This document shows, in pieces, positions 16,270 through 48,902 of a stretch of 64,000 nucleotides of DNA. The notes beneath the pieces are model-generated. The model was not told the origin of the DNA. It searched no databases and saw only the letters and a program-made list of their open reading frames with translations. Both the position numbers and the translations under genes were made by a program. The stretch covers positions 10,871,044 through 10,935,043 of the forward strand of contig NC_079894.1 of assembly GCF_024868665.1 (NCBI RefSeq). Reading direction: 5' to 3'. Every line of letters begins with the position of its first letter. Position 1 is the stretch's first letter. The DNA comes from Triplophysa rosa (taxonomy: Eukaryota > Chordata > Actinopteri > Cypriniformes > Nemacheilidae).

Positions 16270-16716
16270 TTGCAATCCATTAAACCAACCAACCTATAAG
16301 TGAAAACATCATATATAACAGCTCTTCCTTTACATATATGGTATCTTAATTGTGAAATGTGTAACTTTTACGCTACTAGTGGCACCTGACGGAGTTGACA
16401 AAAATTGACCATTTTCAAACTTTGTTCATCATTGGTCAATCAAACAGATCCCTCCCCAAACTCATGCCATTGGCTAGGTTGAATGCTCAAACAAACAGAG
16501 CAATGATAGCACCACAGAGTCACAGCGTTTACACTTTAGAACCCTCCTACCAATGACTCTGCATATTAGTATGAAATAGGAGAAAATATTTAACATAGGA
16601 AAACGCACACACATCACGTTTAAGTCAGTGGTAGAACATCAGAATCATAGTTGATAAATTTTACAAAAGGAGTTGCCAGGTGAGGCATGTAGAATTGACT
16701 TCATGGTGGTCCCTCT

Positions 16717-19559
16717 TTAAGCTTTGGTCTTTTTACAGTTCCTTAAAGCATCTTCCAGAGCCGCAAGAGCCATTGCAGCATTGGCTTTGTTACAGTTGTA
16801 TCCCATGAGACCGATGCGCATCACCTAGAAATGAGTTCAGTGGGTGATCATTCAGGCACACGGTTGAATTAATATAATGCTGTATATAAAATGTGTCTCA
16901 CCATGCCAACCGAGGGCCCTAGACCTCCTGTAAACTCTATCTGGTGATGCTTCATGATGTAAGCCAGCATGTCCTTCCAGTTATAACCCTCAGGAATCGC
17001 AATAGTGGTAACGGATGGTAATCTTAAATCCTGTGAAAAATAGTATTAACCACTTTCCAAATTTTGAGAATCATAACCTGAAGAAGCTCATGAAGTCAGG
17101 AATAACTTTACCTTGTCTTTGATAAACAGGTTCAACCCCAGGTCTTCTAAACCCTTCCAAAGATACTGTGCGACTTCTTTGTGATGTTTCCATGAGTTTT
17201 CAAGGCCCTTAAACAAACATTTAGGCTTGAATAACTATTCCATAACATAACCAGTTCATTGAAAATAAAATGTTCAAAGAGCACACAAGCCTAAACTACT
17301 CGGTTAAAAACCTACAAATTAGTAACAGTATGTGGAAGTCTGTTTAGCAGTTCTGGACTTTCACTATAAAATGTTAACCAACATCAAGGAGTGAATTATT
17401 ACAGTGTAGACTGTAAGGCCCGGTTTCACAGACACGGTTTAGCTTAAACCAGGACTATGCCTTAGTTGAATTAAGATATTTATGTCGCTTTTATAAAAGC
17501 GCCTTATAAGAATACATTACTGGTGTGCATCTTGAGACAAAATAATGGCATTGATATATTTTAAGATATTTCTGGGCAAGTTATATTGAGTTAAGACGGG
17601 TCACACATTCATTTTAGTCTGGGACTAGCCTTAAACCTTGTCTGTGAAACCGGGCCTAAATGTTTACTTTAAATCAGATATTTTACCATTTCAGCAAGGA
17701 TGGCCAGACTTTCCCTCAAGGCAAAGAATCCAGACACAGGTCCTGTGTGATGGTATCTGAAACACGGTTTAGTTAGTTAGACAATTCTTATCTTAACATT
17801 CCACAAAGCGTCACGAGAGAAACATTTTGTTTGTAAAACTTACATTCTGTCTGGCTTGCCATCATTACCCCAGTAATTAGACAAGTGGGTCATATCCAGC
17901 AGGTAGGACACTGGTTTTGTTTTCCTGTTGAACATCTTATGACTGCATTTGAAAGAAAAAATATAGTTAGTGGATTTAAATAACATCATGTACACAAACA
18001 CACCTGCTCAAATTCTCACCATGCTCTTTCACTGAATGAAATAGGTGCTGTGCCAGGAGGAGCATTCAAGGCTTTTTGGGATCCAGTATACAAGATATCA
18101 ATATCTACAAAAAAGAGGCTTTATTATATAGTATAGAACAGTAACAAGCCACATGAATATTTGTGCTTGGCAAGTATTTTCATCTACATCACTCACTTTG
18201 TTGGCCCATTAAAAGTGGGGCAGCTCCCAATGATGCCACTGAATCCACTAAGAGCAAACAGTTGTGTCTGTATACAGAAAAACGCACAGGCAACAGATAT
18301 ACAATCATACTGCACACCCTGACTAGAACAATTGCCGCTTTTCTTTTTACTACTTTAAAAGCAAGTCTGCTCATAATATAAATTATTATTTATTGAGTAT
18401 TCTCACACAAAGATAAAACTAATTAATGGTGGAATATTCTTACTTGTGACACAAATCTCCGACACCGTCAACTGGGTGCACCAGACCAGATGAAGACTCT
18501 CCATGTGTGAGGAAGAAGAGAACTGGCTTATGTTTAGCCAAAGCCTGTAGAAAGACAGATAATGAATATTGAACATGGATAGTCCTTTATGTTAACAGAG
18601 TACCAAAATGAGAATTATGTAATGACCAAATGCAAACAAATCAATAACAAATTAATAAATTATAGCTTTGCGTGCTTAACCAACTTTGAGTTTTTCCAGA
18701 CACACATAAATTCCAGAGACAGACATAAATTCAAACTTGTGTCCAACTGCAATAATTGACAATGAGCATATTGATTTTTGCAATGTAAGTTTGCCTTAAG
18801 TCACTTATAAACGTCACATTGAAGCACCTGATCAATTTCTGCATTTGTAAAATGTCCTCCAGGTGCTTTTCTCAAGGTGTGAACCTTTGCACCTGTTTAA
18901 AGAAATAAGTTATAAGAATACATTTCTACAGCACAGTACACTGGCAAGTCTTAAATCCATGGCTTATTATAAATGTAGACATTCGGACCCATTCGTTCAG
19001 CAATTTCTGCCACTCGTTCTCCCCAGATTCCATTGACGGCAACGAGCACATTCTCTCCGGCCTCCACAACGTTGAACAATGCGCACTCCATAGCGGTGTG
19101 ACCAGAGCCACTCATAGCCAGCGTCATGTTATTACTTGTCTGAAAGGCGTACTGGATTCCCTTCTTGATGTCATCCATAATCTAAAATAAAATGCGTGCA
19201 TTTTTATTACAATCAAGTTTGAAACAATAATGAGCAGCTCTTACAGTAAACCAACCCATCTGTAAACATTCATTTAAAATGCGCAAGTGCGTAAAAACAT
19301 TTACCCCAAACATTTCTGTGTGCATATGACCTATGATAGGTCTCCCCCCTGCCGCTAAGACACGAGGCGGCACATTAGAGGGACCTGGCCCAAAAAGGTA
19401 TCGAAAAGGTGCCTCGAGCGGCCGGAGCATGCAGGCGGGTGGCGGGATGGTGACGGAAGACATCCCGCGCTGGACGCAGTGTTTGCTGGACAGCGCGCAT
19501 TCCAAAGGCACCTGCTGTGCCAAGAGCGCGCACCTGGATAAAACAGACCTGGGCATCAT
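16717..19559 (-). CDS. agxt: Alanine-glyoxylate aminotransferase
   Basis: Eleven exons on the minus strand, the same number as in human (19305-19559, 18989-19181, 18828-18892, 18444-18544, 18197-18267, 18020-18104, 17844-17942, 17687-17756, 17112-17207, 16902-17030, 16717-16824), give 423 aa. The enzyme is a PLP-dependent class V aminotransferase converting glyoxylate and alanine to glycine and pyruvate. Visible landmarks are [38 protein letters not shown] and the Schiff-base lysine in [12 protein letters not shown] (Lys239). Met33 (ATG at 19461-19463) matches the human start and would give 391 aa (human 392). The 32-residue extension before it is Arg/Ser/Ala-rich with one acidic residue, like a mitochondrial presequence. 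The C-terminus is KKTKA, not a recognised PTS1. Exon 2 ends at a weak donor, GTCCGA. A Harbinger-like element sits in the intron between 17207 and 17687. Confidence 0.96.
17417..17656. mobile_element. Harbinger-like MITE in agxt intron
   Basis: A 240-bp element has inverted ends GGCCCGGTTTCACAGACA and TGTCTGTGAAACCGGGCC (one mismatch at most in the outer 18 bp) and is flanked by TAA on both sides (17414-17416, 17657-17659). A three-base TWA duplication is the hallmark of PIF/Harbinger insertion. No coding capacity. Confidence 0.82.
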
Positions 19560-20517
19560 CTTTCTTCTTGCTGCAGTTCGTTTGGTGGACTGCAAAAAGT
19601 GCACTAAAGTTAACGCTTGTCGAACATTTTAAACAAACGGATCTTTGACCCCTGGAACATATTTTTTTGGCAAAAATTGCCCCCGCCCTTCATCTCCCAA
19701 ACATGGTATACGGTCCGGAGTTAGAAAGCAGGACTGTTATGCGCGATAGATCAAAATGGAGATGGGTGGCGATGGTTAAGAAAAATATGTCCAATATTGT
19801 GTTATGTTAGAGTGTTTTCGTGCTTACGTCGATTGAATCGATTGAATTTTCTACAACTTAAGCCTGTTTCCTCAAACAGAAATGAACTTTCGCATACAAC
19901 ATGTGTTTATCTTAACCTTTTCGCACACTAGCTGAGGTTCCCTGAGAGAATATCAGTGGTTTGCATATTTCAAACATAATATCCTTAATCCATGTTTTCC
20001 AATGTGGGGATAGGTGATTTTTGTACTTTTGAAGCTTGATACTGTTAGTGATTGAATAAAGCTTAGTTGCTAGGACTAAAGTTCATATTCAATAGAAAGA
20101 CAAATGAGTGTATTATAAATCTGTATGACTTGCATTTGAACAAACATGTTTTCAACACAGTGTGTCAACAAATAGAGAAAGTCAGGAAACAAAGCAGCGA
20201 CAGAATAGATTGCTACAGCGTATCATTTGCTTAGTATCTCATAACTAATACTAGCACTAAGTCTTATCACGGAGACAAAAATATAGAATAAGTTGTGTTT
20301 GTTTTGATGCATCAGTGCATTTGTAGGGTGCTCTATTGATTCATTCATTCCCAACTTGTTTACAAGCTCTGAGGAGGAGTGTCCCCATCTCAGTAGACTT
20401 GATTGGTCAGTGTGAACACACACTCACTGACATTTTCGATTTATATGTCTCCATGCTCAGTATAGCACGTGGCATTGCATCAACAGACCCACATAAAATA
20501 TGTCTCAAATTATGATG

Positions 20518-20728
20518 TTAAAGGGACCGTTCATTTACTCACCCTCAGATTGTTCCAAACCTGTATAAACGTATTTGTTCTGCTGAACACAAAGGAAGAT
20601 ATTTGTCAGAATGTCAGTAGCCAAACATATCTTATCCACCATTTACTGCCATAGAGAAAATAAATACTATGGGAGTCAATGGGGGATGAGATTTGAGGGT
20701 AAATGATGACAGACACCCATCCCTTTAA
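20518..20728. repeat. Palindromic short element (Angel-like)
   Basis: It starts TTAAAGGGACCGTTCATTTACTC on the left (outer part abbreviated here) and ends GATGACAGACACCCATCCCTTTAA-like on the right. Inner arms with TGTTCTGCTGAACACAAAGG match the family. TTAA-like edges fit the other copies. Confidence 0.65.
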
Positions 20729-20902
20729 TAGCTATACATGTAAGGCTTTTTAAATTATCTTTATATTTTTTAAAATATCTTTTAAAAGTCATTTTTGATT
20801 CCATGTGGTTGGGAGATATGATGAGTTTAGAGGGGTAATTTAAAATATGCCCACCTCTGGTTTAAAATGGTCTTTCTTGTCTTATATTTAAGCAGTCATC
20901 TA

Positions 20903-21125
20903 CACTGTAAAAAAAAATCCCGTAAAAAAACAGATAAAGTACTGGCAGAAAATTACCAGTAAATTTTCCTTTATTTTACGGACATTTCCATTAATGCTAA
21001 AATGCAAATGAATGCAGTGCAAAATGTAAAATACAGGTAAAACAACTGTAAAAATGAACACGGAAAATTCCTTCATATTAATACAGTATATTGTGCCCTA
21101 TTTTTACGGCTTTTTTTTAGAGTGT
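20903..21125. repeat. Short inverted-end element, TA-flanked
   Basis: The left end reads CTACACTGTAAAAAAAAA and the right end TTTTTTTTAGAGTGTAG, which are imperfect inverted repeats bounded by TA. The interior is rich in TTTTACGG-type runs. The ends resemble those of the larger element at 60297-60926, suggesting one superfamily. Confidence 0.5.
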
Positions 21126-22726
21126 AGGTAATAAGTTATGTGGGGAGTAGGGCTTAAAAATTCAACTGGCATGCTGCTTTGAAAGTTTGTGTGTTCCCAA
21201 AATATTTGACATTTCATAATTTTCATTTATGATATTATACCCATTTTTATTAACTATATATCGTCATAATAAGTCATTGATATGCCTAGATCATGCTGTT
21301 CCCGAAATGCTTACTCTTTACAAACAAACGTACTTAATCAGAACATAGTGACGTTCAAAAGAAGAAGATGCTGATGTCAGAGCCGGGACTTTGACCAGAG
21401 CACCAGCCCCACCACTCATCCAGCAGTAAATAATTAGTCTACGCAGTAAATAACTGTAAGCGCTGTGTTTACCCTTGAGTGCCCTTTGCACTGTGGTGGG
21501 GCTCAACACCCCCTTTACAGACAGCGAAAAGCATGCACCTGATGGGACAAAATATGAGGCCGATGAAACTCAACTCTCGCCATGCTTTTGTGAAAGACAC
21601 CCTGATGTAACATCTATTGACTAATGGAGAGGTAGATGTAGATGAGTGTGACCTTGACCACAACTAATTTCTAAAAGCTTGTCAGGTGATATGTAATCTA
21701 GGTCCAGTTGGATATTGAAGAATTCTGGTGGTCAGAATGATGTTTGTCCAGCAGATGGGGTTATTCTACCAAGACCATTTCAGTTACTGTGAAACCCCTG
21801 TATAATATATCTTCAATTTATTTTCTCTTACTGCATGCTTGACAAAATGTTTTATTTCAAATGTATATAGTTCTATATGTAAGTAAATACAGTATATTAC
21901 AGAGCCCCCAATCCACATCTCCAATTTCCCTGATTCACACTATAGTCCTTTGTACAGCTATGTATTTAGTTTATTATATGAATACACAAAAAACTTAAAT
22001 GTGACAATACAGCCGCTGAAAAAATTAAGACAATTATTTTCAGTTTTTCTGAATTTACTATTTATAGGTATGGGTTTAGGTAAAATGATCATTTTTGTTT
22101 CATTCTGTGAACTGCTAACAATATTTTAATAATATTTTATTTTCTATTCTATTCTATTTGCATAAAATGAAAACTATTTTCTATTTCTATTTTTTCAGAC
22201 CAATACAACAGTAATATCATGGAAAATATTTTTTTATTTAGGAAAAGTTCAAAATCTTTTTTTATGTGATAACCTCATTTCCATGCGTCTTGTCATGCCG
22301 TCAGTCTTTCACATTGCTGTTGGAGGACTTTATGTCACTCCTGAGGTTTGGTTTTGTTCAAATTCAACAGACACTGGTCTGGAATTGCCACAATACATCT
22401 AGAGCTGCTGATTAAATGAAAATTTGGAACAGTCTTTTAATGGTTTCCATGGCTGTATAACACTGATAAAGTCTTTTTGTATTATTTAGTGTTGTTCATC
22501 TCTTTGCATAAGGCCAGCTGGAAGCCTGAGCCCTTCATAATGAGTCCATTGAAGTGCGTGTCATGCATGCTGATAAACAAACCCTATACTGGCTGAGCAC
22601 AAGAACTGAAATCCACATATTTATGTGTGGTTTACATTTGAAGACATGCAAGCTAATCCATGACTGTGTTTTTTTACCAGCCTCCTACCATTATTACCAC
22701 TCTGCCCTTTCCTCCCTCCCCTTTGT

Positions 22727-22730
<4 letters not shown>

Positions 22731-22787
<57 letters not shown>
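22731..22787. repeat. (TC)n microsatellite upstream of kif1a
   Basis: About 28 uninterrupted TC units occur, in a wider pyrimidine-rich tract from roughly 22700 to 22810. On the minus strand it is a GA tract. It lies about 185 bp upstream of a TATA-like box in the likely kif1a promoter. Confidence 0.95.
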
Positions 22788-22793
<6 letters not shown>

Positions 22794-22899
22794 ACCCCTC
22801 CCACTCCCTCTGCTGCATCAGTGCTGCCTGCTCCCACACTGATGATGTCATCAGCATCTCACGGCTGATCAGCATCCTTGGCTCCACCATAACAGCCAT

Positions 22900-23238
22900 T
22901 TTGTGTTAGGCTAAAGAAACACTCTCTCTTGCTCTCTATACACATCCCCACCTCATTTAACCCTCCCCTCGTATAAACTTGACGTAGCTTGCTCTCCCCC
23001 CTCCTGACGCGCCACTGCGTACCAGGCCCTGCAAAACCAGACTCTCTCAGTCTGACGGTCTTGCCAGGGGGGGCTCCACCTGCATTGATGTTGCTGAACT
23101 AGGGAGAGGCTGGGAGCCTATAGGAAAAAATAAAAGACTTGGAGAGGAAGAACACGGTGGATCCGAGAAGCAGGCTCGATGGAATAACTTACTGCTGTCT
23201 ACAATCTCAACAGGACATCGCTATAAGGAATCAGGTTG
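22900..23238 (+). promoter_or_regulatory. Probable kif1a promoter and first non-coding exon
   Basis: TATAAA at 22972-22977 is followed by a CRE half-site, TGACGT, at 22980-22985 and by GC-rich sequence with TGACGCGCCA near 23005. A consensus donor (GTGAGA) follows 23238, so a 5' UTR exon could run from about 23000 to 23238 and splice to the acceptor before 25919, which opens the exon carrying the ATG. The exon is inferred; only the motifs and splice sites are seen. Confidence 0.5.
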
Positions 23239-25918
23239 GTGAGAATTTCATTTTTTGTCTGGTATGATTTATGGTTTTATAATAGTGTTTTCGTGCTTGA
23301 GGAGGAGGGTGGTGCACTATTCGACTGTTGTCTTGTCCCGCAAGCCACACCAAGGATGAAATAGAAAAAGACTTGAAATACAAAACAGTAGGCAAAAAAA
23401 TGCCCTTGAGATGTTTTTAAAAAAGAATTGTCATAAGAGACAATGGATATTTTTACAATTTGGTGCTGTACTGTTATAATGTAACAATTTTTATATATTA
23501 TAAAGGACAGATTTCCATTATTTTGGGATATCAGAGGACATTTAGCCAAACATTTAGTTGCTATTCATCTCAGGTACAGTATTTACAGTCACAGTGCTGA
23601 AGGATGCATCCGCCTGTTTGTGTTGGCAGGGTGAGGCCATGTCATGTAATACAGGCCTTATTCTTCATTTACTTTCAATAGCACCCAGATTGAATGAACT
23701 GTTATGAAGGGAATTAATTAGGCTACTATGCATAAATACACCATAATATATGATATTTTATGTTTTTATAAGATGCGAGGAAATTACAGTATACGCACTT
23801 GTGTTTGACAGTGTGACCCATTTAATATCACGAAGGCGATATGAAATGTATGCTTGCCTGTGCTCTGACTTGAGGAAATACTCCCATAGTAACAGACGCG
23901 TCACACTTTAACACGCTATCTAAACGACGCGAACAAGAAAACGCTTCAATTGTAAGCGAAGCTGTCTGCAATTCATGTGAGAAGTGTCGATTATAATGCG
24001 GTGTGTGCGTTCGTGAAGCGTTTCCGTTTGCCGCGTCGCTCGGTTGATGTTCAGATAGCGGGTCACTGCATCTACGCAGTAGTAGCCTAGCTAAAGATTT
24101 GAAAACATTTTTTTGTAACATGGTTGTAGGACGGCTACTTGTCATCCGTGGTTTGTCTAAAGATAGCTAAAATGGCTTCATTGCGTTTGTTTTGCTCGGT
24201 GGGTTGAAGCTGACGCAAATGCCCGTCCGTCACAGCTGATTCATGACTGGATGCTGACAGCACGGCAGCCATTTTCAGTGTAAAATAGCCTACACGGACT
24301 GTGGTAAACAACATTTGCTCTGTAAACATCCGTATTGTAAATTATTATTATTATTTCATGGCACTTATGCAAATCATTTTCAGGACACATATGATAAAAA
24401 TAGTGGCGCAGCTGATGAATTCATGTTGACCAAATTGCGCATTTATTTAAAGCTATAGGAAATGTTGACTATGGGCTATAGGCCTATATTATTTTTATTT
24501 TTACAATTTTCAATACTGGAATCATTGGGGGAATCATTTTAAGGGACAATAATAAACTGGAATAGACTTCTCATTCATTTACAATGAACAGTTTTTAGAT
24601 TAAATGAAATAATCAGTAATAAATCGTGTTTCCCTCATATTTTGCATTGTATGGACGTTTTTAATAATTCACATCAATATTCAGGTTACGTTAGAAGTTG
24701 GAAACTAGGACAGGACTGATATAACTGTTCTGATTGAAACCATTCTTTGTTTTTTGTAACTTTTTTGACTATTAAAGAATTTACTTACACCTTTGATCCA
24801 ATTCCATTTTTTGCTTGTCATGCTTTTAAATGGAAGGTTTATCCACGGTAGAACAGTTTTCTATGTTTTGTACGTGAGATATCAGGGTTGGCGTACAATG
24901 AGGTTAAGTATTTAATAACCCTTTAAAAAACTTTACATTGACAGAAAGCATGTCTGTCCTATAACGTCAGTATGGGGTGCACTCTCACAGAAGCTACATC
25001 TCAAACAGTCTTCTTTGCCTGAAGTCACATGACACAGTCCATCCTCAAAATTGTGGCTACGATTACACTGCCGCTCCTGGATATATCTGTCGGTCACTAG
25101 CAAACAGTTTGGTTTGCCAATGGTTTTTATTCGTGCTCTTAACAGCAAGTTATTGTTTGTAATAAGAGCCACAGTGGCTTTGCCAGCCAATTTTGCGCCA
25201 ATGTAATTGAAAATAATAGTGTTTTCTTTAACAATTACATTTAACAGGATGAAAATGCTTTTTTTCCTTAAGATGTTCTTGAAATAACTATTGATTTATT
25301 TATAAATTAATTTCACAACTTGGACAGAAACATCCATGTTCATGTTCTAACTGAGAGCTCCAGCATGATGTACACCAAACAGTCCAACAGTCTATTCTGC
25401 TGTGGCGTGGGTTAACAAAAGAACATTTCTTTAAAAAAACTTGAAGAAAAATGTAGAGTAGGCTACTTCTAAAGTAGTATTTCTGAACAAAGTAAATGTT
25501 CATCCATCTTCTGCCTGGTTTTGTTACAGTCAAAATGATTACTGTTTTATATTTGCTTGCTTTGTCTGACTGTAGATAAGACCATATGGGTCCTGAACCT
25601 AAATGTGTTACATCTAACTTGACACACCCCACACAGAGAGGTTATAGGCTAAGTACATTCATACCATGCGTACAGTAATCTACTGAATGTGATAAAAGTT
25701 CTGATGAGTCATGCTCTGGATCCCAGCAAACTCCATTACCTAAATTAGATTATCAATGGCGTAACTTTGCCAGTACAATTGTCTGATTAAGTAATTCATT
25801 TGCTGAACGTCTTAAATATAGGCATTAAACATGTCCCTTATCTTTTTCCCTGATTATGGATAATGGATAAGAAAGAGAGAAATGCTTTTTCAGATTCCTT
25901 TTATGTTTCCTTCTGCAG
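23239..25918 (+). other. Likely kif1a 5' UTR intron; no gene seen
   Basis: About 2.7 kb between the inferred non-coding exon and the exon with the kif1a start. CpG-containing sequence around 23880-24070 may be regulatory. Open frames on both strands are short, lack family motifs and are treated as chance. Confidence 0.45.
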
Positions 25919-25991
25919 GTGGTCTCTGATTCCTGGCTGGGCTTTGTCCCATCAATTCCTGTGTAGTACAGAACACCAACACTCAGACATC

Positions 25992-45946
<19,955 letters not shown>

Positions 45947-48240
45947 ACTTTTCTCCAGCTTAAAACATATACAGTTAGCTAACAGGCCCTTGTGATGTAA
46001 TTAGGTCATGTGATCATGAGTGTCCTATACCCACCTTATCTCAGCTGCCTGCCTACCCTAGCACTCCTTTCCATGCCAACTATAGACTGTGCGACTGGCT
46101 TCACAAAGTGTGTTTATGTGTGTATGTCAGGCTCTGTTTAGTCAGTTACAAACCTAAATTGAAATATATTCAAATATTCAACACTCTCCCAACATTGCTC
46201 AAAACTAGAATGGCAAAACAGCATTTAGACATGACCCCACTCCTAAGTGTTATAGCATTCATTTGTAAATGCGACACAATGCTCTTTTTGTGCTCTTCTG
46301 TGCTTTTGCAGAGTAGATGTCAAGCGCTTTTACCTGGGCTTTAGTAGATGCTTCTTGTTTTATAGTTTTGGCCACAGTCTTTTTCAAGGGATGCAGAGCT
46401 TATTTCGAGGGAACTTTTTTGCGTTTTAGATGATTGCCAATAATTCAATTGCAGGGAAATGCAACTGAACTTGGTAATTGTCTGTTACATCAACCCGAAA
46501 TCAACATTGGAAAACTACTAACTTTCTACCATACTGACATTTATTTTTGTCTCTTTATTTTCATCTGTAATGTCTTTTTAACATTACATTATGTTTACTT
46601 ATTTATTAAGCATTATATGTTTTATAAACATAATTGATTTATCGAGAGGTCGCTATAGCGTGTTACTTTTAATTTTTCACCTTGCACTTTTGATACCAAG
46701 CTTTGGTTGTTTCGCAGATTTGTTTAGTTAATTTGCACGAGAGCTCTGGTGCTACAGAGAATCTCCACTGCTTTAATGTTTCTTTTCTGTTACTCATACA
46801 CAGAAACACCGTCAGAGCACTTTTAACCTTTAGATGTGGGAGATTAGATTTAGATTTTATCACAATTCTTAACAAACTGTTGTGCAGGAGGCCCATGTTC
46901 ATGAGAATACTGTATCTTTATTGCCTTGTTCCTCTTTTGTAGCTGCTATGGTATGTTCAGGTCATCCTGGCCTTAATGTTATGATAGAATATCTGTATTG
47001 AAGCCAGGATCTCTCTCTTGGTATGTGATGGCAATGAGATGTCTTAAAAGAAGAGATCCAGTGTTACAATATATAACCAGAAGTTTATACATTTCTGTTT
47101 AATCACCGTCAGCTCAGCTAAATGGTCGCTCATTTGTTTTAGTTTTTTTTAGATGCCTTTATTATAGCATACCCATACAGTACATGTTGAAAGAATCCCT
47201 TGTTTTATCCACATTTTGCCTTGTGACTATAAAGAGAGAGTATACCTAGAAAAACATTTCCTATCAGGCCATTCAAATGATAGGCAGAAGTAAAACTAGA
47301 GACCAAAAACACAATAACGTATGTTGATCAATTCAGAAATCTGCTGTATGATCTGAGCTCATGCTAGTGGTCAGTCAACCATTCAGTATGTTGCTCATGC
47401 CGTATGTTGCACTTTTTAAGATCCTGTTGTGGGAGAAATGATGTTTTGTGCCATGGGCTAGCCAACCCAAAGAGCACAAATGTAGCAGTGATACTGAGTT
47501 ATCTGAACATACGTAAGAGTCATCGTGTCTTTGCATTTCTGGTCTTTACCCTGCAAGCAGCAGTATAAATATACCTTGATAATACATTCAATGAAACAGA
47601 TGTAAATCTAAGTGTCTTCACATTATATTAACAGGTATACCTCTCAGTACCCCGATTCAGATTTGTATTCATTTTGTCTTTAATAATGCTATGAATATGA
47701 TAGCATGCTGTACATATTTATTCCGCTTTTAGATGAAATGTATCAAATGTATACCTCCATACAGTACAAGAGTAGCAATGACATTAAAAAATAGTTCCGT
47801 TGTATCATTTTAGCGAAATAAAGGAATACAGTCAACTATAAGCATGTAGTGTTTGCAAACCCTCGGATTTGACACATGCAATGCAACAAGACATATTGCA
47901 GTCCAATGAGATTTATAGGGTTTGTAGTTCAAATGCGTCTCTCACTCTATGGATCTTTTGTGTTTCTTTCCAAGCATCCCTTTGAATAGACACCTGTCAT
48001 CCATCCAAATATTCCAAATTTACAGAGGATCTCAATATAAACTAAGTGTATTTACTGTAATTGCTTCTATATTTTTGTTGATTTGCTCTGTATATAAACC
48101 TGTGGTCTAGCACACAGCTGTAACCACTTTATACCATAATGAATGGGCTGTAGTGTACTCAGTGCTCAAGTTCTTTGAGTGTTGGACCTGTGTCTTCTAA
48201 TGTCTGTGGACACTTAACACTTTGTCGGCTGTGAAATAAA
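45947..48240 (+). other. kif1a 3' UTR
   Basis: No coding exon is recognised between the kif1a stop and the AATAAA at 48235-48240, which is taken as the distal poly(A) signal. A second AATAAA lies at 47817-47822, so two transcript ends are possible. A 2.3-kb 3' UTR is plausible for a neuronal gene. Open frames inside are short and lack motifs. Confidence 0.7.
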
Positions 48241-48353
48241 TGTGAAATATGCGCAACCTTGCCCAAGCCTGGACTTCCTTTTTTATTCAAATGAATAGCA
48301 ATTCTGTATATAATGTATGATAGTTTCCACTGTTGAGTTATGGACAGTTGTTT

Positions 48354-48658
48354 TTAAAGTGATAGTTCACACAAAAATGAAAATTCTGTCATGAGTTAAT
48401 CACACTCTTGTCATTTCAAACCTGTATGACTTTCTTCCTTCCGCAAAGCAAAAAAGAAGATATTTTGAAGTATGTTGTAAACCGGCACCCATTCACTTGC
48501 ACTGGTTTTGTGTCCACATAAGTGAATGGGGACGGAGATGTTCGGTTCAAAATATCTTTTGTGTTTTGCGGAAGAAAGAAAGTCATACAGGTTTGAAATG
48601 TCAAGAGGGTGAGGTAAATGATGACAGCATTTTCATTTTTGGGTGACCTATCGCTTTA
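48354..48658. repeat. Near-intact palindromic element between kif1a and espnl
   Basis: This is one of the best-preserved copies of the family. The arms pair over roughly 130 bp: left TTAAAGTGATAGTTCAC, TTCAAACCTGTATGACTTTC and CCGGCACCCATTCACTTGC; right GTGACCTATCGCTTTA, GAAAGTCATACAGGTTTGAA and AAGTGAATGGGGACGG. It ends about 240 bp before the espnl start codon. Confidence 0.85.
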
Positions 48659-48902
48659 CGTTTTTACAGTTCCGTAATAGTTTGTTATTGTATATGGGAT
48701 TGAGGGAAATTCAAGCGACAGAAGCAGATGTATATATTCACAAGGGATCTCATTACATTTCTGGCTCAGTGCTTGTCCACTCCCTCATCCCTCTCCCATG
48801 GACATCTGTTAGCAAGCTCAGGTATCATTTTGGAGAGAGAGGGATAATTGGGTGCAGCCCAGGACCCCTGCCACTTTTGTTGCAGGCTGGCTCAGGTGCA
48901 GT

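Larger units (their letters stand above)
19560..22900. other. agxt/kif1a intergenic spacer, distal part
   Basis: No gene is recognised. The first part must contain the agxt promoter, but no clear core motif is visible. A palindromic repeat lies at 20518-20728 and a TA-flanked element with ACTGTAAAAAA ends at about 20903-21125. Remaining open frames are short and lack motifs. The right edge holds a long TC repeat next to the likely kif1a promoter. Confidence 0.6.

Noticed and set aside
19333..19632. 99-codon plus-strand frame
   Set aside because: It is the antisense shadow of the GC-rich first agxt exon.
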